The position numbers and the translations under genes were made by a program. A stretch of 44,858 bases of DNA from a virus: IMG/VR virus record IMGVR_UViG_3300022745_000057, positions 1 to 44,858 of that record, one strand, 5' to 3'. Shown here piece by piece: positions 22,153-28,148 of this stretch. The notes beneath the pieces are model-generated. The model ran no database searches. It saw nothing but the letters and a program-made list of their open reading frames with translations, and was not told where the DNA came from. The first letter of the stretch is position 1, and each line of letters begins with the position of its first letter.

Positions 22153-22250
22153 GCCGGGGTGGTGCCCGGCGATCAGAGCTTTGCTCCGTCTCCGGACGTA
22201 GGTACAGGTCTGGTTCCTTTCGAAAGGCCGCCCTACGGGGCGGCCTTTTT
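22153..22250 (+). ncRNA. Candidate small RNA with complement of the leader box
   Basis: A unit of about 98 bases bounded by a promoter-like sequence (22118-22146) and an intrinsic terminator (22226-22250), with no reading frame having a ribosome site. The predicted RNA has a GC-rich 5' hairpin (GGGCCGGGGTGGTGCCC), a small hairpin (GAGC-TTT-GCTC) and then a region containing GGTTCCTTTC (22212-22221), before the terminator. That ten-base segment is the perfect complement of GAAAGGAACC, the box overlapping the Shine-Dalgarno site of eight genes in this window; with flanks the match reaches 13 bases for the genes at 18908 and 9779. It could act in trans on their translation. An alternative is a relic of a leader box from a lost minus-strand gene. 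Confidence 0.4.
22226..22250 (+). terminator. Intrinsic terminator
   Basis: An eight-base perfect stem (GGCCGCCC, 22226-22233, with 22238-22245) closes a TACG loop and is followed by TTTTT on the plus strand; AAA before and TTT after extend it. It ends the rightward unit 21101-22250 and, with a shorter T run on the other strand, may also stop leftward transcription from the convergent gene at 22258. Confidence 0.85.
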
Positions 22251-22257
22251 CGTTGGC

Positions 22258-22692
22258 TCAGATGTTCGCCAAGTCATCGTCATATGAGCCTGACTCCAGT
22301 ACGCGTTCAAGCCAGTTCCGCCTGTGCGCCAGTCGCGCCTCGAGATTGCGGTCGCGTTGCATGCTGATCTTGGCCGACAGCGAAAACGACGCGTAACTGG
22401 CGAGATCCGGATCGAGCCGGTCGACCCATGTTTCCTGGCGCAATCGCTGCCGCTGCGCCGCGGTCAGCCCGCCGAGCAATTTCAGAAGATTCCGCTCGCG
22501 CGTCAGGCCGAGTGCCATTGACGACGCGTCCTGCGGCGCGCCCCCTGAGGACAATCCGCCAAATCCGCCCATGCCCGCCGAGAGCGGGCGACCGATGCTT
22601 AATCCGGCCAGCTCTTCGGCGGTCTTTTTGAGCGCGGCGGGGGCGGCGACAGCCGCCCCGCCCATAAATCCGAAAAATGTCCTGCGCTTCAT
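22258..22692 (-). CDS. 144-aa protein with Tat-type signal
   Basis: The N-terminus MKRRTFFGFMGGAAVAAPAA has twin Arg followed by FFG and a mildly hydrophobic core, the pattern of twin-arginine export signals, though a non-cleaved anchor is possible. The mature part is Gly-rich (GMGGFGGLSSGG), then helical and charged (RERNLLKLLGGLTAAQRQRLRQE, ISMQRDRNLEARLAHRRNWL). Phage proteins with such signals are rare. No enzymatic family is visible, so the exported function is unknown. The start (22692) follows an AAAAGGAAA box and overlaps the upstream stop as ATGA region. It is the last gene of the leftward cluster 22258-27046. Confidence 0.6.
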   Translation of the reverse strand: MKRRTFFGFMGGAAVAAPAALKKTAEELAGLSIGRPLSAGMGGFGGLSSGGAPQDASSMALGLTRERNLLKLLGGLTAAQRQRLRQETWVDRLDPDLASYASFSLSAKISMQRDRNLEARLAHRRNWLERVLESGSYDDDLANI

Positions 22693-22919
22693 GGCGTGTT
22701 TCCTTTTCTGAGGCTGAACAGTTCGTCGTCGATGCGCTCGAGCAGATCGGCGTGCGCCGCGCCGAGGGCGATCTCGGTGCGCAGGCGCAAGAGGGCATCG
22801 ATGGCCTGCTGTGTGCGCCGGCCAGTGCGCGGGCGCGGGAGGGCAGCAAGGCGGGTGGCGCGCGCCCCTTCGGCGGCGCGGCGGGCGATGGCGGCGCGGG
22901 CGGGATCGAGCGGGGTCAT
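22689..22919 (-). CDS. 76-aa hypothetical protein
   Basis: A 76-residue helical protein, strongly basic at first (RAAIARRAAEGARATRLAALPRP is Ala/Arg-rich) and then amphipathic (IDALLRLRTEIALG, LERIDDELFSL). The Ala/Arg bias is partly codon-driven in this GC-rich DNA. ATGA overlaps on both sides support it. No family recognised. Confidence 0.5.
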   Translation of the reverse strand: MTPLDPARAAIARRAAEGARATRLAALPRPRTGRRTQQAIDALLRLRTEIALGAAHADLLERIDDELFSLRKGNTP

Positions 22920-23437
22920 AGCATCAGGTCCTCATTGGGTTTGATCTTGCGCTGGCGCTTGGTCGGCGGCACGAAATAGCCGTCGGGCAGCCAGATGACG
23001 AGCCCGCCCTGCGGGCCGAACTGCGTCGGGGCGTAGGCGAAGTCGAGCGGCATGGCGGGCATGTATTTGCGCAGCCCGATGGTGCGCAGGCTGATCGTCA
23101 GGACGAACTGCTGCCGGGCGCGGTGGAGTTTGTAGCCGCGCGGGCCGTTGGCCGGCGGCGGGCGGATACGGACGAACAGCCCCGGCATGTTGAGGCGATG
23201 GAACGGCGCGACCTGGACGCGCAGATGATTGTAGCGCTCGGCATAGCGGTGCTTCGGCCAGAGCAGATGCCCGAACCAGACACGATCATGCATGGCGAGC
23301 AATTCATCGACAACCGCCCGGCCGAAGGTGATGTGCGCGTACCAGAATTTGATCCCGACGGCGTGCGTCGAGATGCGGATCGATTCGCTGGCCTGCTGCT
23401 GGCGCGGCGACAGTTTCCGCGGTGGCGTGGTCGTCAT
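22916..23437 (-). CDS. 173-aa hypothetical protein
   Basis: A 173-residue protein with many aromatic and His residues (GIKFWYAHITFGRA, VWFGHLLWPKHRYAERYNH) and several beta-like stretches (LFVRIRPPP, FVLTISLRTIGL, GLVIWLPDGYFVPP). It ends in KRQRKIKPNEDLML. It is probably a beta-rich domain. I do not recognise a family, and the mix of His and Asp does not form a known metal motif. It overlaps neighbours as ATGA; the GcrA-like gene is directly upstream. Confidence 0.55.
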   Translation of the reverse strand: MTTTPPRKLSPRQQQASESIRISTHAVGIKFWYAHITFGRAVVDELLAMHDRVWFGHLLWPKHRYAERYNHLRVQVAPFHRLNMPGLFVRIRPPPANGPRGYKLHRARQQFVLTISLRTIGLRKYMPAMPLDFAYAPTQFGPQGGLVIWLPDGYFVPPTKRQRKIKPNEDLML

Positions 23438-24006
23438 CTGGCGCGGGTCGGCTTGTGGGCCTTGGGCGGAAGCGGATAGTAGGCGATGGCGCAGTGCGCC
23501 GCGCAGTAGGGCTTGCCGTCCCGGACCGGTTCATTGCAGTAGGCCGCCGGGTCGCCGATCGGCCAGCGGCAGCCGTCGCGGTGGTCCTCGACGCGTACCG
23601 GCACGGATCCGGGCAGGGCTGTCCAGGCGCTCGCCGGTGGTTTGTAGAGGGCTTCCGGCGGCAAGGGCGGGCCGACGGGCAGCATGGCGGTCAACCCCTG
23701 GTGCGGCTTTGGGCGCATGGCGGCGGTCCTTTCGCGAATCGGCAGACGGGCGGGCTTTGGGCGGGGCAGCGGGCGTTTGGGCTTGGGCTTGGCTTTCCGG
23801 GCGGCATGGCCGCCGACAGCCGGGGCGAGGAAGGTAATCGGCTCGCCGCGGGCCCTGGCTCGGCTGGCGATGCCGGCAATGGCGCTGCGCGTCGTGCCAT
23901 GGCGCGCCGCGAGGGCGGCGTAGGATAGGCCCTCCGCCGCGCCGGCGCGCACGAGCGCGATCTTGCTGGCCATCGGCGTCTGGCGCCAGGTCGTCGGTTC
24001 GGTCAT
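23434..24006 (-). CDS. GcrA-like cell-cycle regulator
   Basis: A 190-residue protein with the two GcrA signatures. Residues 18-60 are a helix-turn-helix (LVRAGAAEGLSYAALAARHG, TTRSAIAGIASRARARG), comparable to the GcrA DNA-binding domain. Near the C-terminus is GCRWPIGDPAAYCNE followed by GKPYCAAHCAIAYYP, the GcrA Cys/His module that interacts with sigma factor. The middle is a Pro/Lys linker. In alphaproteobacteria GcrA activates genes whose promoters carry adenine-methylated GANTC sites. A phage version, together with phage methyltransferases, could redirect host RNA polymerase or phage promoters. It overlaps neighbours as ATGA. Confidence 0.8.
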   Translation of the reverse strand: MTEPTTWRQTPMASKIALVRAGAAEGLSYAALAARHGTTRSAIAGIASRARARGEPITFLAPAVGGHAARKAKPKPKRPLPRPKPARLPIRERTAAMRPKPHQGLTAMLPVGPPLPPEALYKPPASAWTALPGSVPVRVEDHRDGCRWPIGDPAAYCNEPVRDGKPYCAAHCAIAYYPLPPKAHKPTRAR

Positions 24007-24305
24007 TCGTCACCGAGGCTGGCCGCGGGGACGGGGGTCTGCTGGCGCGTGGTCAGCTCGGGCGCCGGGCGATTGTCGCGATTGGCGACCTCGAGGCCGG
24101 CGGTACAGGCGGCGACGATGCGCATGTGTTCGGTCTGCTCGTCGCGCTTGCCCTCGATCTGGGCGGTGAGCAGGTCGATCTCGCCCTGCAGGCGCTCGGC
24201 GTCGCGCTGGGCATCGGCGCGGCGCTCGGCGAGGAACTTGATGAAGACGGTGTCCTGGGCGAGCGACGGACGGGCGGTGTCATCGGTGGGGAGGCGGCGA
24301 GTCAT
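24003..24305 (-). CDS. 100-aa coiled-coil protein
   Basis: Start chosen at ATG 24305 with AAGGA about ten bases upstream; the frame continues upstream without support. Residues 25-65 form one long amphipathic helix (FLAERRADAQRDAERLQGEI, DLLTAQIEGKRDEQTEHM), suggesting a dimeric coiled coil. The C-terminal third is Pro/Thr-rich and probably disordered. No family is recognised. It overlaps the GcrA-like start as ATGA and could be co-expressed with it. Confidence 0.55.
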   Translation of the reverse strand: MTRRLPTDDTARPSLAQDTVFIKFLAERRADAQRDAERLQGEIDLLTAQIEGKRDEQTEHMRIVAACTAGLEVANRDNRPAPELTTRQQTPVPAASLGDE

Positions 24306-24318
24306 TTTCGGTGGATCC

Positions 24319-24642
24319 TTATTGCGGGGGTGCGGGGAGGGGCATCCAGTGGCTCGGTTGTCTAAACGTCTCCCGCTGCTGAAGCGGGTGAGCGTTATAA
24401 ACGCGGGGGCTATCGCACCAGCCGGGGCGGTTGTCATAGTCATAGTTTTCCGCAAACCAGCCCGACCTTTTCACGTGGTCGTAATGATGCATTCCATTCG
24501 CTTCGTACACCAGAATGTCGTCGCGGGTGTCATCAACCCACCACGCATCCGGCACACGCCAACCTTTCCCCGATTCATCGACCATCCATAAATCGATGTG
24601 GGTCCCATCCCGTGGCGCCGTGCTGATGTCCTGCCAGGTCAT
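24319..24642 (-). CDS. DUF551-like protein
   Basis: Start chosen at ATG 24642, overlapping the upstream stop as ATGA. The 107-residue protein opens MTWQDISTAPRDGTHIDLWM, the signature of DUF551 phage proteins (Trp near the start, then S-APRDGT). It continues with several Trp/Asp-rich turns (WWVDDTRDDILVYEANG, YDYDNRPGWCD). The fold is small and beta-rich; function is unknown in the family. It lies 14 bases before the coiled-coil gene. Confidence 0.7.
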   Translation of the reverse strand: MTWQDISTAPRDGTHIDLWMVDESGKGWRVPDAWWVDDTRDDILVYEANGMHHYDHVKRSGWFAENYDYDNRPGWCDSPRVYNAHPLQQRETFRQPSHWMPLPAPPQ

Positions 24643-25130
24643 GGGGTAGGGGCCTCGCTGAACATCGACCACGTTTTTTGCGGCGTGTCCGAATTCCAGT
24701 CGCTCCACGGGTCGCTGACTGACGTGCAGGACAGGCACACGCCGCGTGCGAAGCGGTTGAATTTCTTCCCTGCTATGGACAACAGGAATTGCCCGATATC
24801 GCCCCAATTGTTGGCGCGCTCACCATCGTACGACTTCTCGTAGAACGAGATGCACGCTTCGCCAACGTCTTTGACGTGTTGGAGCGGGACATAGACGCCA
24901 TCAAAAGTAAACATTAAAACGATCTTCTCGTCTAGCGTGAGACGCGGGTCCCCGGTCAAGTCCCACACCTTGCGGTTGTACTCCCGGTCCATAGTGTACA
25001 CGGGCTTATCGGGAACGTACTTTGCTCCAAGCCATCCCCACGCAGCGGGCGCGGACCCCCATCCATTTCTGAACGAGGCCAGCCACGTCGTTGAATGCTG
25101 ATTGAGCACGTAAAGGTCGCTACTGCTCAT
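24639..25130 (-). CDS. 163-aa hypothetical protein
   Basis: A 163-residue protein with an aromatic N-terminal part (TTWLASFRNGWGSAPAAWGW), DPRLTLDEKIVLMFTFDGVYV in the middle and two Cys near the C-terminus (GVCLSCTSVSDPW). Phage proteins with DEKIVL-FTFD segments exist, but I know no function. It overlaps the 31-residue membrane protein upstream and the DUF551-like gene downstream as ATGA. Confidence 0.55.
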   Translation of the reverse strand: MSSSDLYVLNQHSTTWLASFRNGWGSAPAAWGWLGAKYVPDKPVYTMDREYNRKVWDLTGDPRLTLDEKIVLMFTFDGVYVPLQHVKDVGEACISFYEKSYDGERANNWGDIGQFLLSIAGKKFNRFARGVCLSCTSVSDPWSDWNSDTPQKTWSMFSEAPTP

Positions 25131-25222
25131 CCCATCATCCTTTCAATCAAGGCCCACAGCAGGTACACCCCCGCTGCGAGTATCGCGATACCGACTGCGA
25201 TGTGCTCGGGGCGGGTTCTCAC
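25127..25222 (-). CDS. 31-aa membrane peptide
   Basis: A GTG start at 25222 is chosen because GGGAGG lies eight bases upstream and the start overlaps the preceding stop as GTGA. The product has a short basic head (RTRPEH) and one hydrophobic helix (IAVGIAILAAGVYLLWALI), ending ERMMG. It would insert as a single-pass protein in the inner membrane. The stop overlaps the next start as ATGA, which makes the tiny gene credible. Function unknown. Confidence 0.5.
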   Translation of the reverse strand: MRTRPEHIAVGIAILAAGVYLLWALIERMMG

Positions 25223-25338
25223 GGCAAATCCTCCCACCGAGGCATGATTTGCTGCAAGCGAGTGCGGTGAGGCTCCGGGCAAATCCACCAGCCGAGCGCC
25301 GACAATTGCTTGAATATCCACCATCGGAATGCGCTCAC
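25219..25338 (-). CDS. 39-aa phage protein (WWICPEPH motif)
   Basis: A GTG start at 25338 overlaps the upstream stop as GTGA. The 39-residue product reads with ALGWWICPEPHRTRLQQIMP in its centre; the Trp-rich helix followed by CPEPH-R is a pattern I associate with very small phage proteins of unknown function. Because it is too short for most gene finders it is easily missed. Coupling on both sides supports it. Confidence 0.5.
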   Translation of the reverse strand: MSAFRWWIFKQLSALGWWICPEPHRTRLQQIMPRWEDLP

Positions 25339-25532
25339 GTCGCGTCTCCCTTGCGTATGGCTGCGGCGGCCAGCCGGGCCTTGGTTTCACGCAGTTGCGC
25401 TTCGCAGGTGGCGGCGGGATCGCACGAAAGCAGCTCCAAAACCTGCGTGTGCATTGCGCCGTAGATTTCCTGATCGGTTTGATAGCCGGTGAGCTTTTCC
25501 GAACCCGCCTGCCAAATTTCACGAAGTCGCAT
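25335..25532 (-). CDS. 65-aa hypothetical protein
   Basis: Start chosen at ATG 25532 because GGAGG lies eight bases upstream (25541-25545 complement). The 65-residue protein is helical: LREIWQAGSEKLTGYQTDQE and HTQVLELLSCDPAATCEAQL, then a basic helix, RETKARLAAAAIRKG. Two Cys (LLSCDPAATC) are spaced by six residues. No family is recognised. The longer frame upstream has no ribosome site and overlaps the 63-residue gene. Confidence 0.5.
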   Translation of the reverse strand: MRLREIWQAGSEKLTGYQTDQEIYGAMHTQVLELLSCDPAATCEAQLRETKARLAAAAIRKGDAT

Positions 25533-25575
25533 TATTGCCGCCTCCGCACGCGGCAAGTCCCGCCAACCTGATCCG

Positions 25576-25767
25576 CTATCCCTCCCACGCTGCGTTCTCC
25601 TCGATAAGGGAGAGGATAGCTGCGGGGTTGAATGCGTAGAGCGGTCGCGGCTCGGCCTCGTATTCAGAAGCCCGTTCGAGGTCGCCGAAAATCTGATATT
25701 GAGCAAGCCACGCCGCTGGCTCCGCCTTTGCCAGCGCCTCAAGCGAGGCGAGTTCGGTGGGGGTCAC
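25576..25767 (-). CDS. 63-aa hypothetical protein
   Basis: A 63-residue acidic protein: TPTELASLEALAKAEPAAWL, then FGDLERASEYEAEPRPLYAF and an IEENAAWEG end. The EPRPLYA segment is seen in small phage proteins of unknown role. It overlaps the upstream gene as ATGA (25764-25767) and is followed by a 43-base gap. Confidence 0.5.
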   Translation of the reverse strand: MTPTELASLEALAKAEPAAWLAQYQIFGDLERASEYEAEPRPLYAFNPAAILSLIEENAAWEG

Positions 25768-26351
25768 GCCAGTATCTCCAATGCCGATGCAATCTGATCT
25801 AGGGTACGAATGGCCTTTCTGATCTCAGAGGGGCCATAGTAGCCATCCTCGATGCCAAGGCGCACTGTGTGCGGAAGCTCCGTGCCGGTCACACCCACGA
25901 TGCCGTGAAGCCCGAGCACAAACTCTGGCTTCGTTATCATTCGCACCGGGCCGGTCTCCTCGACCACCGGGCCTGATGGTGCGGGACGTACGATGCGGTA
26001 GTGGGTGATGGTGCCGTCCTTCCACCAATCGGATGGCGAGTATTTCGACGGGCTAAAATAGCTAGCCACGTTCTTCCACTCGCTATGCAGTTCCGGCCCC
26101 CGTACCTGCACTTCTGTCTCCTCGGCCACCGGGCACGGGCCGGGGGTGTGCTTTACCCAGCCATCGGCATCGGGAAGGGGATCGGCGTCAGGCCAGTCGG
26201 CGACGAGGTCGAAGCCGGGCATCCTCGTTAAGCTCCTTCCGTCAGCGCCCCACATATCCATCATTTTCCCCATGGTTGTGTGTATCACCCCGCCCAAGGC
26301 CCCGTCCGGCCGGTACTTGAGCCCGCTCACCTGCTCGCCGCGTTTCGTCAT
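25764..26351 (-). CDS. 195-aa hypothetical protein
   Basis: ATG 26351 is chosen because it overlaps the stop of a 14-codon leader (26348-26392) as ATGA; an ATG at 26378 would add nine residues but has no ribosome site. The protein has a modular, low-hydrophobicity sequence with DWPDADPLPDADGW, GPCPVAEETEVQVRGPEL and VVEETGPVRMI, which look like degenerate repeated PVVEET elements. The C-terminal domain (GIEDGYYGPSEIRKAIRTLD, QIASALEIL) is helical. No family is recognised. Confidence 0.5.
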   Translation of the reverse strand: MTKRGEQVSGLKYRPDGALGGVIHTTMGKMMDMWGADGRSLTRMPGFDLVADWPDADPLPDADGWVKHTPGPCPVAEETEVQVRGPELHSEWKNVASYFSPSKYSPSDWWKDGTITHYRIVRPAPSGPVVEETGPVRMITKPEFVLGLHGIVGVTGTELPHTVRLGIEDGYYGPSEIRKAIRTLDQIASALEILA

Positions 26352-26392
26352 GCGTCCCTGCCCGGCGTCGGCTTCCATGCTGTGTCAGTCAT
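26348..26392 (-). CDS. 14-codon leader peptide
   Basis: ATG 26392 has an ideal ribosome site (AAGGAG, six bases upstream) and reads a 14-residue peptide, MTDTAWKPTPGRDA. Its TGA overlaps the ATG of the 195-residue gene as ATGA. This is the only good ribosome site before that gene, so translation of the larger protein probably depends on reinitiation after the leader. The peptide itself may have no function. Confidence 0.35.
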   Translation of the reverse strand: MTDTAWKPTPGRDA

Positions 26393-26467
26393 CTGCAACT
26401 CCTTGGTTCCATGCTGCCCATTTGCGCGTCCGGCGCTGGGGCGTTGTGTCGGGTGGGGGGCCAGCGC

Positions 26468-26596
26468 TCAGAGCGGGCCGAAGTCCCAGCCGGCGGCGGT
26501 GGCGATGATGGTGAAGAGCACGAGCAGGGCGACGGCGCACATGGCGACGTCGGTGAGCGTGGGGTGGTCGTCCTGGTCGATCGGTTCGGGAGGCAT
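26468..26596 (-). CDS. 42-aa single-pass membrane protein
   Basis: ATG 26596 follows the exact leader box GAAAGGAACC (26604-26613), which makes this short gene convincing. The product has an acidic, polar N-terminus (PPEPIDQDDHPTLTD) and one hydrophobic helix at about 17-35 (VAMCAVALLVLFTIIATAAG), ending WDFGPL. Orientation by charge would leave the acidic N-terminus outside. No family is recognised. Confidence 0.6.
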   Translation of the reverse strand: MPPEPIDQDDHPTLTDVAMCAVALLVLFTIIATAAGWDFGPL

Positions 26597-26632
26597 GGCG
26601 GTCGGTTCCTTTCTTTCGGGGTTTGGTGAGGA

Positions 26633-27046
26633 TCAGCGGCGGGCGTCGAGGATCCCGAGGTTGATGGCGCGCCGGCGCTTCTGGCGGTGCTGGCGCTGGT
26701 AGGTGGCATAGTAGGACTGGCTGTAGGTCTCTTCCTGGGCGATCAGATTGTCGAGCTTGAGGTTCTGCGGGTCGCCATCGCGGAAGGTCAGGCGCCCGGT
26801 CGGCCACTCGCCGTAGTGCATCAGCCAGATGACGCGATGGATGAGATAGGTGCGGCCATTGATCGTCGCGGCGATGCGACGATCGGGGCGGATCGAACCG
26901 ACTTCATCGCCGGCGCGGACGCCGTGGCCGCGGTCGACACGCCAGGTCAGCAGCCCGGAACGCCCGTCGTAATGCATCAAATCGCGGGCGGTTGCAGCGG
27001 AAAGAACGGTCCGGACGAGGCTGTCGGAGCGCGGGCGGCGGGGCAT
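26633..27046 (-). CDS. Degenerate HNH endonuclease-like protein
   Basis: Start chosen at ATG 27046, with AAAAGG eight bases upstream. The 137-residue protein follows the plan of small HNH_3-type homing nucleases: HYDGRSGLLTWRVDRG, AGDEVGSI, TYLIHRVIWLMHYGEWPTG, then a turn and NLKLDNL. The His of IHR and the Asn of DNL remain. The position usually occupied by the catalytic His (of the form vdHidG) reads LTFRDGD, with Phe instead of His, so nuclease activity is doubtful. It may persist as a DNA-binding protein. It is the first gene after the promoter at 27084-27112 and next to the large palindrome. Confidence 0.65.
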   Translation of the reverse strand: MPRRPRSDSLVRTVLSAATARDLMHYDGRSGLLTWRVDRGHGVRAGDEVGSIRPDRRIAATINGRTYLIHRVIWLMHYGEWPTGRLTFRDGDPQNLKLDNLIAQEETYSQSYYATYQRQHRQKRRRAINLGILDARR

Positions 27047-27083
27047 GAGTCGGGCCTTTTCGTAATGATTACCGTGGGTTAGG

Positions 27084-27112
27084 CGTGTAGCAGATGCGGG
27101 CGGTTTTGTCAA
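27084..27112 (-). promoter_or_regulatory. Promoter of the leftward cluster 27046-22258
   Basis: On the minus strand TTGACA (complement of 27107-27112), 17 bases, then TACACG (complement of 27084-27089). The perfect -35 and the spacing match the other leftward promoters, while the -10 is weak. It begins at the left edge of the AT-rich intergenic region and lies 38 bases before the ATG at 27046. Confidence 0.5.
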
Positions 27113-27206
27113 ATGTTATGAACGGAGCGTATTGGAATGGCGTACTAGTAGAATTATTTTGCGTCTAGGGTCGTTTTTAGGCGGGTCGGCGAAAAGCTAT
27201 TCTAGT

Positions 27207-27512
27207 ACTTAACACAGTTGGGAACAACGTCGAAATTTTGTTTTGACAAGAAACCGCCCTAAACCACCGTGCAGGAACGGTTTTTTCATCGGTTGGTACC
27301 ACCAGTGGTTAAAAGCGTTAGGGGTACTAGAAATGGATATAGGTACGATAATTGACATAGTTTAGGTGCCGTAACTGTATATCCAGTTTCTATGACCCTA
27401 GAGGGTTTTAACCCTCGCTGGTACCGATCGACGAAAAACGACGACGCCACGGCGGTTTAGGTCCGAAACTGAACGGAACAAAATTTCGAAGTTGTTCCAC
27501 ATTGTGTTAAAA
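27207..27512. repeat. Imperfect palindrome of about 300 bp in an AT-rich gap
   Basis: The non-coding stretch 27113-27506 is markedly AT-richer than the rest. Its larger part is one long inverted repeat centred near 27359-27360. Segment 27221-27242 is inverted at 27477-27498 with 21 of 22 matches, GGTACC at 27295-27300 recurs at 27420-27425, and GGATATA at 27335-27341 recurs inverted at 27378-27384. By eye the outer 90 bases of each arm match at about 70 percent. The centre holds AATTGACATAG. A separate small dyad GAGGGTT-TT-AACCCTC lies at 27401-27416, and GTACTAG occurs three times in 27151-27332. Candidate roles are replication origin, transcriptional control region or structured RNA. Confidence 0.6.
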
Positions 27513-27749
27513 ATCGGGGTCGAGGAGATCGTCGAGGGGGTAATCGGCGGTTTCCGGGACGTCGGTGGCGGAAAGGAGGGCAGAAAGCAGGGCTGCGGCG
27601 CGGTCGTGAGCGCGGTCGTCGGGGTGGCGCGCCAGGCGGTCGGCGAGGCGCCGGGCCTTGCGCGCCAGCGCGGCGGAAGCGGGGAGCGTGGAGGCGAGGG
27701 ACAGCAGCAGGCCGGCGTCGGCGGTCGGGGTGAGGTGGTGGCGGTTCAT
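27507..27749 (-). CDS. 80-aa hypothetical protein
   Basis: The start at 27749 follows GAAAGGATCC (27755-27764, one mismatch to the leader box), which supports the gene. The 80-residue product is helical and Ala/Leu-rich (GLLLSLASTLPASAALARKA, RRLADRLARHPDDRAHDRAA) with an acidic end (YPLDDLLDPDF). No family is recognised. It is the last gene before the AT-rich palindrome region. Confidence 0.55.
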   Translation of the reverse strand: MNRHHLTPTADAGLLLSLASTLPASAALARKARRLADRLARHPDDRAHDRAAALLSALLSATDVPETADYPLDDLLDPDF

Positions 27750-27786
27750 GGCGAGGATCCTTTCAGGATGAGGGTGGAGCGGTTGG

Positions 27787-28077
27787 TCAACTGCGCATCA
27801 TGCGGCGCAGTGCGTCGCGCGATCCGGATGGGGTGTCGAGAAAGCGGGCGAGGTCGGCGGAGGTCGCGCGGCCGTACGGTGCGTCGGCATGGTCGGCGGC
27901 CCAGCGCGTCCATTTGGAGCGCAGGATGCATTCGGCCTCGGCGTAGGTGTAGCCGCGGCGCTGCAGGAGCGCGGCGCAGGCGCGCCAATTGCGGTAGCGG
28001 TCGAAACTGTAGGCGTTTTCGGTTTCCTGCGCGAGGCGTGATGCGTCGGCGGGTGTCATCGGGGCGAGTTTGGGCAT
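27787..28077 (-). CDS. 96-aa phage hypothetical protein
   Basis: A 96-residue protein with YRNWRACAALLQRRGYTYAE followed by ECILRSKWTRWAADHAD, a pattern (W-A-LL-RRGY-EAE-IL-SKW-RWA) found in many phage proteins of unknown function and suggestive of a small helical nucleic-acid-binding domain. The start has AGAGGAACC upstream, a weak form of the leader box. A terminator-like hairpin (28104-28130) separates it from the clamp-like gene. Confidence 0.6.
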   Translation of the reverse strand: MPKLAPMTPADASRLAQETENAYSFDRYRNWRACAALLQRRGYTYAEAECILRSKWTRWAADHADAPYGRATSADLARFLDTPSGSRDALRRMMRS

Positions 28078-28103
28078 GGGCGGTTCCTCTGTCGCGGGCG
28101 GTG

Positions 28104-28130
28104 GGAAACGGCCGCTGGTGGGCCGTTTCC
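28104..28130 (-). terminator. Hairpin after the clamp-like gene
   Basis: GGAAACGGCC (28104-28113) pairs perfectly with 28121-28130 over a seven-base loop. It lies in the gap after the stop at 28149 and before the next ribosome site. A full T run is missing, so it may be a weak terminator or an mRNA-stabilising structure. Confidence 0.5.
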
Positions 28131-28148
28131 GTTGATCTGGCGCGCGGG

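Noticed and set aside
27113-27506. Telomere resolution site of a linear plasmid-prophage
   Set aside because: The palindrome is long but imperfect, with an unpaired centre, and no protelomerase-like gene is present in the window.
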